DNA of 64,000 bases. Source: Kushneria indalinina DSM 14324 (lineage in GTDB: Bacteria > Pseudomonadota > Gammaproteobacteria > Pseudomonadales > Halomonadaceae). Numbering within the stretch: position 1 is the stretch's first letter; the number at the start of each line of letters is the position of its first letter. The stretch spans positions 1 to 64,000 of the forward strand of contig NZ_QRDJ01000007.1 of NCBI RefSeq assembly GCF_003385845.1. The letters run 5' to 3'. A program made the translations under genes and the position numbers. Below the pieces are notes generated by a model. The model was not told where the DNA came from. It saw only the letters and a list, made by a program, of their open reading frames with translations, and ran no database searches. Shown piece after piece: positions 10,177-18,153 of the stretch.

Positions 10177-10932
10177 CTAGCGAAGCCAGATGACGCTGCT
10201 CATGCGCCCGGTCACACCATTGTCGCGACGATAGGAATAAAAGCGTGCATCGGAGGCCGTACAGAAATGGCCGCCGCTGATGTCGGTCACTCCCAGTGCC
10301 TCCAGACGCAGGCGCGCCAGACGGTAGAGATCACACATGAAGTAACCCAGCCGATAAGGGCTCGCCTCGAAGGCGGCCGAGGCTTCGGGCTGCACATTGA
10401 CGAAGGCGTCATGCACTTCGCGCCCGATTTCATACTGCATATTGGAAATCGCCGGTCCCAGCCAGGCCATGACCTCCTCCGGGGCACAGCCAAACGCCGC
10501 CACGGTGGCTTCCAGCACCCCACTGGCCAGACCGCGCCAGCCGGCATGAGCTGCGGCCACCCGGGTACCTCGCCGGTCACAGAACAGCACCGGCAGGCAG
10601 TCGGCGGTCTGGACCACGCAGGCATACTGCTGATCGCACGCGATGGCAGCATCGGCCTGTGGCGGCGGCGTCTGGAAGGACTGCTGTACGCGGGCGCCGT
10701 GAACCTGATCAAGCCATAACAGCGGGCGATGATCGCCGATTCTTGCCCCCAGCAGCTGACGCAGCCAGGCGACCGTTTCAGGGTCATCTCCCACATGCGA
10801 GGCCGCATTGAAGGCGGCATACGGGCCCTGGCTGGGCCCCGTTTCGCGCGTGGTCACAAAGGCGCCTACCGACCCCGGTGCCACCCAGTCCGGCACGATC
10901 AGCGTGGGTTGATCATGATTGTCCTGAGTCAT
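10177..10932 (-). CDS. pgeF: Peptidoglycan editing factor / purine nucleoside phosphorylase-like (YfiH, DUF152)
   Basis: Member of the multicopper-oxidase-like laccase-domain family formerly called polyphenol oxidase. In E. coli YfiH/PgeF prevents misincorporation into peptidoglycan precursors; other members act on purine nucleosides. The 251 residues contain the family's metal-site motifs: QVHGARV (~80), QTADCLPVLF, AAHAGWRGLASG and GPAISNMQYEIG. The gene start overlaps the rluD stop (ATGA), so it is the second gene of an rluD-pgeF operon, the same pair as in Pseudomonas and E. coli. The clpB gene follows on the same strand but has its own promoter. Confidence 0.92.
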   Translation of the reverse strand: MTQDNHDQPTLIVPDWVAPGSVGAFVTTRETGPSQGPYAAFNAASHVGDDPETVAWLRQLLGARIGDHRPLLWLDQVHGARVQQSFQTPPPQADAAIACDQQYACVVQTADCLPVLFCDRRGTRVAAAHAGWRGLASGVLEATVAAFGCAPEEVMAWLGPAISNMQYEIGREVHDAFVNVQPEASAAFEASPYRLGYFMCDLYRLARLRLEALGVTDISGGHFCTASDARFYSYRRDNGVTGRMSSVIWLR

Positions 10933-11888
10933 GTGTCCGCCTGATCGTCGCGCAGGATGTCGAGCAGCATGAACATGTCATCCGGCAGTTCCATGCCGAA
11001 TTCAACGGTGTCATGGCTCGTGGGATGGATAAACGCCAGTCGGCGCGCGTGCAGGGCCTGGCGTGAAAAGTGACGCAGCGTCTCCTTGAGATCTTCAGAG
11101 GCACCGGCCGGCAGCTTGAGCCGTCCACCGTAGACCGGATCCCCTACCAGCGGAAACCGCTGATGCGCCATGTGGACGCGAATCTGATGGGTACGCCCGG
11201 TTTCCAGCCGGCAGCGAATATGGGTGTGTCCGCGAAAGCGCTCGACCACCCGGTAGTGTGTCACCGCCGGCTTGCCGCCGTGGGCCACGACCGCCTGACG
11301 CTTGCGATCCACCGGATGCCGGCCGATAGGCGCATCGACCTTGCCGCCGGCAATCATGGCCCCGGCGACAATGGCATCATATTCGCGCTTGACCCGGCGC
11401 GCCTGCAGCTGCTCAACCAGAGAAGTCTGCGCGGCCAGCGTCCTGGCCACCACCATCAGTCCGCTGGTGTCCTTGTCCAGACGATGGACAATGCCGGCGC
11501 GCGGCAGGGTCGAAAGCTCGGGAGCGTGATGTAGCAGCGCGTTGAGCAGCGTGCCGCTCTGGTTGCCCGCGGCCGGATGCACTACCAGTCCCACCGGCTT
11601 GTTGATGACCAGCACGTCGTCATCTTCATGCACGATGTCCAGCGCGATCGGCTCGGCCTCCCAGACCCGGTTCTCCTCAAGCACGGCATTGAGTGCCAGC
11701 ATGGCGCCCGACATGACCGGCGCGCGGGGGCGCATTTGCTGGCCGTCCACGGTCAGGGCGCCCTCCTTGATCCAGCTCTTGAGGCGCTCGCGGGAAAACT
11801 CGTCAAAGAGTTCTGCGGCCGCCTGATCCAGACGCAGACCGGTCATGGCGTCGGGGACAATGCGTGTTTGTTCGATGGTCTGTGACAT
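10929..11888 (-). CDS. rluD: 23S rRNA pseudouridine(1911/1915/1917) synthase
   Basis: Modifies helix 69 of 23S rRNA, at the intersubunit bridge. The 319 residues start with an S4 RNA-binding domain (RLDQAAAELFDEFSRERLKSWIKEG), then the RluA-type catalytic domain with the invariant Asp in the HRLDKDTSGLM motif and the QIRVHMAHQRFPLVGDP element near the C-terminus. The ATG at 11888 is preferred over an in-frame start at 11927 because the protein then begins as family members do. It overlaps pgeF by four bases and is divergent from bamD. Confidence 0.94.
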   Translation of the reverse strand: MSQTIEQTRIVPDAMTGLRLDQAAAELFDEFSRERLKSWIKEGALTVDGQQMRPRAPVMSGAMLALNAVLEENRVWEAEPIALDIVHEDDDVLVINKPVGLVVHPAAGNQSGTLLNALLHHAPELSTLPRAGIVHRLDKDTSGLMVVARTLAAQTSLVEQLQARRVKREYDAIVAGAMIAGGKVDAPIGRHPVDRKRQAVVAHGGKPAVTHYRVVERFRGHTHIRCRLETGRTHQIRVHMAHQRFPLVGDPVYGGRLKLPAGASEDLKETLRHFSRQALHARRLAFIHPTSHDTVEFGMELPDDMFMLLDILRDDQADT

Positions 11889-12092
11889 GCAATTCTCTGC
11901 AGGAGCATGGGCCGAGCATTTCGCCACGGCTTTACAATGCTTTATAGTGCGGGCTCATTGGTACCGGGTACAGGCAGCGCGTCATTCGCGTAATGCGCTG
12001 CCGGTCCGTATAGTAGGCCCCACACACTTCATTCAGTAGCTGTTGGGCGGATTCTATCATGCCGCCACGGTTTGTTTGAGACGAGGACGACA

Positions 12093-12899
12093 ATGCGCGC
12101 CATTTCCCTGAGCGCCCTTGCGCTGGCTGCCGTCATGCTGGCCGGTTGCGCCAGCAGTCAGAGCCAGGAGCAGGATAACGAGCTCACCGAGCAGCAGCTC
12201 TATCAAAACATTCAGCAGGCGCTCGACAATGGCCGCTACTCCGCTGCCGTCACTCAGCTTGAAACGCTTGATAACCGCTTTCCGTTCGGTGAATACGCCC
12301 AGCAGGCGCAGCTCGAGCTGATCTACGGCTACTATCAGGTCGGCAACTGGGAAGCCTCCCGCGCTGCCGCCAGCCGCTTTATTCGGCTCCACCCCGATCA
12401 TCCGCAGGTCGACTACGCCTACTACATGCGTGGCATGGCCGCCTGGGAATCGGGGCGTTTCAGTCTGGAAAGCCTGGATCTGATCGATATCTCCAAGCGT
12501 GACCTGGGCGCCACACGGGATGCCTATGTGGACTTCGGCGAGGTCGTGCGCCGCTTCCCCGACAGCGCCTACGCCCCCGATGCCCGTCAGCGTATTGTTT
12601 TCCTGCGCAACGTGCTGGCCCGTCACGAGCTTCATATCGGCGACTTTTACCTGCGCAAGCAGGCCTACCTGGCTGCCGTCAACCGGGGCCGCTGGGTACT
12701 GGAGCACTATCCGCAGACCCCGGCCACCCGTGACGCTCTGGCCGTCATGGTGGAAGGCTACATGGGTCTGGACATGCAAAAGGAAGCCCGTCAGGCACTG
12801 GCCGAGCTGATTCACAATGATCCGGACAATGCGCGCCTGAATGGAGAGACCTTCAATCCGCGCTATCTGCGCGGCTCGCTGCGCCTTGAAGACAGCTGA
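12093..12899 (+). CDS. bamD: Outer membrane assembly lipoprotein BamD (ComL/YfiO)
   Basis: Essential lipoprotein of the BAM complex that inserts beta-barrels into the outer membrane. The 268-residue precursor has a lipoprotein signal peptide ending in the lipobox LAGC (Cys at ~19), followed by tetratricopeptide-type repeats (ALDNGRYSAAVTQLETLDNRFPFG and later units). ATG 12093 has an AGGA site; an upstream TTG in frame would add seven residues before the signal peptide and is rejected. Divergent from rluD, as in Pseudomonas. Two weak TATAGT -10 elements (around 11942 and 12009) could serve it. Confidence 0.95.
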   Translation: MRAISLSALALAAVMLAGCASSQSQEQDNELTEQQLYQNIQQALDNGRYSAAVTQLETLDNRFPFGEYAQQAQLELIYGYYQVGNWEASRAAASRFIRLHPDHPQVDYAYYMRGMAAWESGRFSLESLDLIDISKRDLGATRDAYVDFGEVVRRFPDSAYAPDARQRIVFLRNVLARHELHIGDFYLRKQAYLAAVNRGRWVLEHYPQTPATRDALAVMVEGYMGLDMQKEARQALAELIHNDPDNARLNGETFNPRYLRGSLRLEDS

Positions 12900-12923
12900 T
12901 TCGCCACGGCGAATATCGATGCC

Positions 12924-12954
12924 AAAAGCGCCCTACCCTTCGGTGGGGCGCTTT
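12924..12954 (+). terminator. Rho-independent terminator of bamD
   Basis: AAAGCGCCC-T-ACC pairs with GGT-G-GGGCGCTTT around a CTTC loop, 25 bases after the bamD stop. The U-tract is short. Confidence 0.7.
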
Positions 12955-12975
12955 GGTGTCGGGCCCGGCGCAACG

Positions 12976-13004
12976 TTGGCCCCCTCATGATACTCTTTTA
13001 CACT
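12976..13004 (+). promoter_or_regulatory. Candidate sigma-70 promoter for the PP0621-family gene
   Basis: TTGGCC, a 17-base spacer and TACACT lie between the bamD terminator and the next gene, about 115 bases ahead of its start. Confidence 0.4.
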
Positions 13005-13118
13005 GCAGCGCCCTGGTAGTCCCGCTACCATGGCGTAACGTCGCAAGCCCTGCCCGCAGGCACATCACCTGCACCGGACAGGGCCCACTGCCTGCTTTTC
13101 AGGAGTCCGAATCATTCC

Positions 13119-13403
13119 ATGGCCCGACTGATCATTCTGGCCGCCCTGTTCTGGCTGGGGTGGCTTTTCTATCGACGCCTGAAGCGTCAGCGAAAGCCTC
13201 ATCCGCCGACCCCGGCTTCCGGAGAAGCGATGGTGCGCTGCGCCTACTGCCATGTTCATGTGCCACGTCATGAGGCGCTGGAAGATCCTCACGTCAATGA
13301 AGTCTCGCGACACCTGCCGGGCGAAAGGCACTGGTTTTGCTGTCAGGATCATCAGGCACGCTTTATCAGCAACGGCCCACAACCACGACGGCGATCATCC
13401 TGA
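13119..13403 (+). CDS. PP0621 family small membrane-anchored protein
   Basis: The 94-residue protein has one N-terminal membrane helix (LIILAALFWLGWLFY), a basic linker (RRLKRQRKPH) and a small cysteine domain: RCAYCHVHVPRHEAL near residue 41 and a CCQDHQ motif near residue 75, which could bind zinc or another metal. This matches the PP0621 family found next to bamD/ComL in Pseudomonas; the function is unknown. In Pseudomonas the pilS-pilR pair lies near this spot and is absent here. Its last nine bases overlap the end of the convergent thiO gene. Confidence 0.8.
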   Translation: MARLIILAALFWLGWLFYRRLKRQRKPHPPTPASGEAMVRCAYCHVHVPRHEALEDPHVNEVSRHLPGERHWFCCQDHQARFISNGPQPRRRSS

Positions 13404-14519
13404 GCGGGGCACGGCGTAAGGCGCCGGCTCCACCGGCGGTGGCGTGCCGGCGATGTGAGCACACAGAAGATCTGCTGTCGCCGGTGACAGCACCACCCCA
13501 TTGCCGCCATGCCCGGCATTGACGTAAAGCCCCTCAGGATCTTTCACCGCGCCGACAAAGGGAATACTGTCGGGTGAACCCGGCCGCAGCCCGGCCCAGT
13601 GATGGGTCACCTCGACCTCCTTGAGCGCCGGCAGCATCTCCAGTGCCCGGGCATGAATCTGCTCGTAACCTTCCGCGGTCGTAGCGCGGTCAAAGCCTGC
13701 ATCTTCAAAGGTACTGCCGGCCAGGATGTGATGATCGCGCCGGGGAATCAGATAAAAGCCGTTCATCAGCATCACCGCCTGTAGCAGTGCGCGCTCGGCC
13801 CTGAACAGCAACATCTGTCCACGAACGGGGGAGATTGGCAGCTGAACATGACGGACCAGGAGCTGGCGCGTCCAGGGCCCACCGGCCATGACCACACGTG
13901 GCGCCAGATATTTCCCCTGTGGGCCCTCCACCCCCTCGACCCGCCCCTGCGTGGTCAGCAGGGCAGTGACTTCAAAGTGCTCCACAAGCGTTGCGCGCGG
14001 ATGATCCACCAGCCACTGTCGCAGCGCCTGACCCAACCGTGGCGTTCTGATACTGCCACGACCCGGTATCCAGAAGGCAGGCGCCAGTGAGGAAGTGACA
14101 GACCGGCCCAGAAGCTCGTGCGCCCGGGATGAGGAGAGTGGCGTGAGCATGTCATGATGGCGCGCTGACCACGCTTGAGCCTTGTGGGCATCCTCGACCC
14201 GGACATGCATGATGCCATGGGGCGTATACTGCGGATCGATGCCGGTAGTGGCCGCCAGCCTGTCGGCAAGATCAAGCCACTGGGGTGCTGCCAGGGCATC
14301 AAGCCGGGCAATGGGGTCAGCGTAGCGCCAGGGATACAGCGGTATCAATATCCCTCCACCGGCCCAGGACGCCTCCCGCGCGCACTGACCACGCTCAAGG
14401 AGCGTGACATGAAAGCCTTTTTGTATCAGTTTGAAGGCGCTCATCATGCCATTGATGCCGCCCCCTACCACGATCACATCGCTCGTTTTCACATGCCCCC
14501 TCATTGCTGTGTGTGTCAT
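13395..14519 (-). CDS. thiO: Glycine oxidase ThiO (FAD-dependent)
   Basis: FAD enzyme that oxidises glycine to iminoglyoxylate for the thiazole ring of thiamine. The 374 residues begin with the dinucleotide-binding motif VIVVGGGINGMMSAFKL and the Glu of the second strand (LLERG), and end with the DAO-family GLRPGSPDSIPFVG and NAGHGGNGVVLSP segments that hold the flavin. The start is uncertain: ATG 14519 (weak site), ATG 14504, or GTG 14492 just behind an AGGGGG. No other thiamine gene is nearby, but thiO next to minor pilin genes is the Pseudomonas order. Confidence 0.88.
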   Translation of the reverse strand: MTHTAMRGHVKTSDVIVVGGGINGMMSAFKLIQKGFHVTLLERGQCAREASWAGGGILIPLYPWRYADPIARLDALAAPQWLDLADRLAATTGIDPQYTPHGIMHVRVEDAHKAQAWSARHHDMLTPLSSSRAHELLGRSVTSSLAPAFWIPGRGSIRTPRLGQALRQWLVDHPRATLVEHFEVTALLTTQGRVEGVEGPQGKYLAPRVVMAGGPWTRQLLVRHVQLPISPVRGQMLLFRAERALLQAVMLMNGFYLIPRRDHHILAGSTFEDAGFDRATTAEGYEQIHARALEMLPALKEVEVTHHWAGLRPGSPDSIPFVGAVKDPEGLYVNAGHGGNGVVLSPATADLLCAHIAGTPPPVEPAPYAVPRSG

Positions 14520-14617
14520 GTGTTGATCAGCCTGCGCACATATTAAATAAGTAAAATATAAATAAAGGCATCCCTCAGGCCGTTAAATGATAAGAGTTCC
14601 TCGAAAAGGATAGTGTC

Positions 14618-15091
14618 TTGCGCTCTCAGCAGGGGATTACTCTACTGGATGCCATGGTGGCGCTGGTCATCATGACGATCATGATTGGCTGGGTCATTCC
14701 GTTCACGCAACGGTGGCATGCCAACCGTCTGCTGGATGCTCAGATGCGTGATGTACAGGGGCTGATGCAGCAGGCACAGATGGCCAGTCTGGACCATGGC
14801 AGGCCCTGGACGCTGTGTGGCAGTCATGATGGACTGCGCTGCGACGGTCAATGGCGGCATCTACTGGTGCTGGACGCCGAGGGACAGGTTCGTTATCACG
14901 CCAAACGACATGACCCCCTGACCCTGCGCTGGAAGGGGCTGTCATCGGCGCTTGTTTTCCACCCACATCTTTCGAGCAGCATGCTCAACGGCACCTTTCA
15001 TATCTGCCACGCTCAAAAAACGCGGCAGTTGATCGTTAACCGCCTGGGACGCATGCGCTTTCAGACCACTGAGACCGAAGGGGATTGTTGA
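14618..15091 (+). CDS. fimT: FimT/GspH-family type IV minor pseudopilin
   Basis: A 157-residue prepilin-like protein. A short basic leader ends in QQG, followed by the hydrophobic N-terminal helix (ITLLDAMVALVIMTIMIGWVIPF) and a small C-terminal globular domain with one pair of cysteines (LCGSHDGLRC). Prepilin peptidase should cleave after the Gly. Mature residue 1 is Ile rather than Phe, and residue 5 is Asp rather than the near-universal Glu. The start is a TTG with AAGGA eight bases upstream. It lies between thiO (divergent) and the GGDEF/EAL gene (convergent). It matches fimT of Pseudomonas by position; whether it acts in pilus priming or DNA uptake is not visible. Confidence 0.78.
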   Translation: MRSQQGITLLDAMVALVIMTIMIGWVIPFTQRWHANRLLDAQMRDVQGLMQQAQMASLDHGRPWTLCGSHDGLRCDGQWRHLLVLDAEGQVRYHAKRHDPLTLRWKGLSSALVFHPHLSSSMLNGTFHICHAQKTRQLIVNRLGRMRFQTTETEGDC

Positions 15092-15100
15092 TTCACGTGG

Positions 15101-18070
15101 TCACTCGAGCCAGAGCCTTTCAAGCGGCATCGGCCGGTGCAGGTAATAGCCCTGCGCGTAATCGATCCCCATTCTGACAAGCCTCTGCGCACTGGCGTCA
15201 TCCTCGATGAACTCGGCCACGGTCAGTGCCCCCAGCCGATGGGCGATCTGATTGATGGCATCCACGATTACCTGATCGAGTGCATTGTCATTGACGTGAC
15301 GGATGAAGCCGCCATCAATCTTGATGATATCGACCACGAAATTGCGCAGATAGCTGAAAGAGCTCAACCCGCTGCCAAAATCATCCAGAGCGACACGACA
15401 CCCGGCCTCGCGCAGGGCATCGATGACGTCGCATGCCAGGGCGAGCTGGTTCATGAGCGCCGTTTCCGTGATTTCAAATATCAACGCCTGCGGCGAGAGA
15501 GGAGACACCGACATGGTTTCTAAAAGCCAGGGCAGAAATCCAGCATCATTGAGAGAGTTGGCCGAGAGATTGATACTCAGCGAACAGCCATCGAGTACCT
15601 GTTTCAATCGCTCGCCGTCATGGACAAGGGCATGCTCGATCACCCAGCGGTCCACGGCAGCCATGATGCCATAGCGCTCGGCCACCGGAATAAAGGCTCC
15701 GGGCGCCACTATCTCGCCTTCCCGGCCCAGCATTCTGACCAGTATTTCCAGATAGTCACGGCCCTCGCCCTGCAGCGGCACAATACGCTGACAAAACAGG
15801 ACAAAGCGATCATTATCGATGGCTTCACGCAGCCCGGCCGCCATGAAGATATCGCGATGGTACTGCTCGATATCCTCCTGTCCCGGATGATAGATGGTCA
15901 CCCGGTTGCGTCCATACTGTCTGGAGGCATAGCAGGCCACATTGACACGACTGATCAGGGTACTGAAGGTTCCGGCATCACTGTCCACCGGAATCAGTCC
16001 GGCACTGACGCTTACCTCATGGATCCGCCCGGCCCATGAAAACCGCAGGGCGCCGATGGCCTCGATCACGGTTTCCACCCATACCGCTGACGTCTCGATA
16101 TCACGGTCATGAAGCAGCAGGGCGAATTCATCGCCGCCCAGACGGGCCAGCACATCTCGACTACCGAGATGCTGCTCGATCAGACGTGCGATCTCGATCA
16201 GCAGGGCATCGCCGGCCAGATGGCCTGCCGAATCATTGATGACCCTGAAATGATCCAGGTTCAGAACCACCAGAATGGCCGGCGTCTCGCCACCGTGACT
16301 GATGGCATTGTCGACCTCCTGCTCGAAGAAATGGCGGTTATACAAGCCGGTTAGCGCATCATGACTGGCCGTAAAGGTCAGACGACGCTGAAGTTCACGC
16401 GACCGGGACAGATCCTGAAAGACCAGAATGGCGCCCATGGTCCTGCCACCCAACGCCCGCACCGGTGCCGCGGTTGCCTTGACCTCACGAGTCTCCTGAT
16501 GCCTGTTGATCAGTACCGAATCGTCACCGCTCATGCAGACGTCATTACGTGACAGGCAGGTCTCGATCAGCTCGAGCGACTGCGGCGTCATGTCCGGACC
16601 ATGCAGAGGAAATACCTCTGCAAGTGCACATGTCCTGGCGCGCGAGAGCGTCCAGCCCGTAATCTCTTCTGCCACGGGGTTCATGAACACCACATGGCCG
16701 CCCATATCCGTGGCGATGACCCCATCACCAATCGAGTTGAGCGTGACCTGTAACCGCTCCTTTTCCTCCTGCAGATCGCGGGCCAGCTGCTCACGTTCGA
16801 ACTCGGCCTGACGGGCGGCATGGATATCGATCAGCGTACCGATCATCTGCAGCGGCCTGCCCCGCTCATCGAACTGCATGACCTTGCCGCGCGATTGATA
16901 CCAGCGATAGCTACCGTCTTTCTGACGTACGCGGTACTCCGCCACATACAGTGGCACCTGACCCGTCACATGCGCTTCAAGCGCTTTTTCCACGTAGGCC
17001 ACATCGTCAGGATGCGTTTGCTCACGCCAGTGCGTCATCGAGCAGACAGCAAGTTCGCTCTCCCCCAGCAATCGGCGCGTTTCCAGAGACGCCCTGATCT
17101 GATGGCGCACCAGATCGATCTCCCAGACCCCCTGACCACTTCCTTCCAGCGCAGACTTCCAGCGCTGCTCGCTTTGTAACAGCTGCGCCTGTTCCCGGCG
17201 AAAGCTCTGTAACGCCATGCCCAGCAGCAGCGCCGGCAATACCGTCAGGGCGATGGAGATATAGTGGAAAAGGCTGAAATGAAGCATTTCCCACTGCTGG
17301 AAAAGATAAATCAGCACCACCAGCGAGATAACGCTGACCACATTGAGCAGGGTGCTCCGAAAGAAATCAAACAGCAGCGCCCCCAGCAACAGGGCCACGA
17401 TACTCCAGACAATTTCATCCGGGAAAAACAGTATGATGACGGCGTTGGCCAGCATCGTCAGGGCCAGCATGGCGTTGAATTTTGTCAGGGCTCCCTGAGA
17501 CAACAGGGTACGCCAGCGACGGATAGAGCTGTTGAGGGCCACGGGCAGCATGACAAGCATTCCCAGCGCGCCGGAGACATAGCGGCCCCACCATAGATGC
17601 AGAGATCCCGAAACCTCCCAGAGCTGCGTCAATGCCAGCAGCAGCGAGCCGATCAGCGGTATCACGAGGACACTGACCAGCAGCACGCTCACAAACGATG
17701 AGACGCTGGCCATCCCCAGGGCGCCGCCATGACGCCAGCGCAGCCAAAGGGCACCGGCCAGGATTTCAATCGTGTTGATGATGGTATATTGAGGAATACC
17801 GTGGGGCGCATGGCAAATGTAGTGCGCCAGCATATCGGCCAGCGCAATACCCAGAAGCGGGATGCCCCAGTCACGCGGTGACAGCCGCACCAGTGCGCCG
17901 ATGGCCATGGGGCCGGCAAGCCATGGCGGCACCACGGCCACATCAACCCGTGACAGCAGCATGGCACCCAGTGCCAGCAGCAGATAGGCCAGCATGAACA
18001 GCAGCAACCGCAGCCAGCGGGCCATGCGTCGATCGCCGCTCCCAAAGATCTGCTCGTAGAGTCCCAGCAT
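15101..18070 (-). CDS. MASE1-PAS-PAS-GGDEF-EAL membrane c-di-GMP enzyme
   Basis: The 989-residue protein has about eight hydrophobic segments in the first ~300 residues (MASE1-like sensor), two PAS modules (~310-430 with PAC motif DGSYRWYQSRGK, and ~440-560), a GGDEF domain with the intact motif LGGDEF at 645-649, and an EAL domain. The I-site Arg is missing (GSRD precedes VLARL), so product inhibition is probably weak. The EAL motif reads EIL (775-777), while later phosphodiesterase elements (INLSAN, FEITET, LDDFGSG, IIKIDG) are kept, so both activities could exist. The layout resembles E. coli DgcE. ATG 18070 has AGGGGA upstream. It is the last gene of the pilVWXY1 operon, 83 bases after pilY1. 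Confidence 0.9.
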   Translation of the reverse strand: MLGLYEQIFGSGDRRMARWLRLLLFMLAYLLLALGAMLLSRVDVAVVPPWLAGPMAIGALVRLSPRDWGIPLLGIALADMLAHYICHAPHGIPQYTIINTIEILAGALWLRWRHGGALGMASVSSFVSVLLVSVLVIPLIGSLLLALTQLWEVSGSLHLWWGRYVSGALGMLVMLPVALNSSIRRWRTLLSQGALTKFNAMLALTMLANAVIILFFPDEIVWSIVALLLGALLFDFFRSTLLNVVSVISLVVLIYLFQQWEMLHFSLFHYISIALTVLPALLLGMALQSFRREQAQLLQSEQRWKSALEGSGQGVWEIDLVRHQIRASLETRRLLGESELAVCSMTHWREQTHPDDVAYVEKALEAHVTGQVPLYVAEYRVRQKDGSYRWYQSRGKVMQFDERGRPLQMIGTLIDIHAARQAEFEREQLARDLQEEKERLQVTLNSIGDGVIATDMGGHVVFMNPVAEEITGWTLSRARTCALAEVFPLHGPDMTPQSLELIETCLSRNDVCMSGDDSVLINRHQETREVKATAAPVRALGGRTMGAILVFQDLSRSRELQRRLTFTASHDALTGLYNRHFFEQEVDNAISHGGETPAILVVLNLDHFRVINDSAGHLAGDALLIEIARLIEQHLGSRDVLARLGGDEFALLLHDRDIETSAVWVETVIEAIGALRFSWAGRIHEVSVSAGLIPVDSDAGTFSTLISRVNVACYASRQYGRNRVTIYHPGQEDIEQYHRDIFMAAGLREAIDNDRFVLFCQRIVPLQGEGRDYLEILVRMLGREGEIVAPGAFIPVAERYGIMAAVDRWVIEHALVHDGERLKQVLDGCSLSINLSANSLNDAGFLPWLLETMSVSPLSPQALIFEITETALMNQLALACDVIDALREAGCRVALDDFGSGLSSFSYLRNFVVDIIKIDGGFIRHVNDNALDQVIVDAINQIAHRLGALTVAEFIEDDASAQRLVRMGIDYAQGYYLHRPMPLERLWLE

Positions 18071-18153
18071 TCGTCCCCTGCACTCAGCCCTTTGGGCCAT
18101 TATTATGTTATTACGCAACGGTCCCTTGCTGTAACGCACAATGCGCGCAGCGA

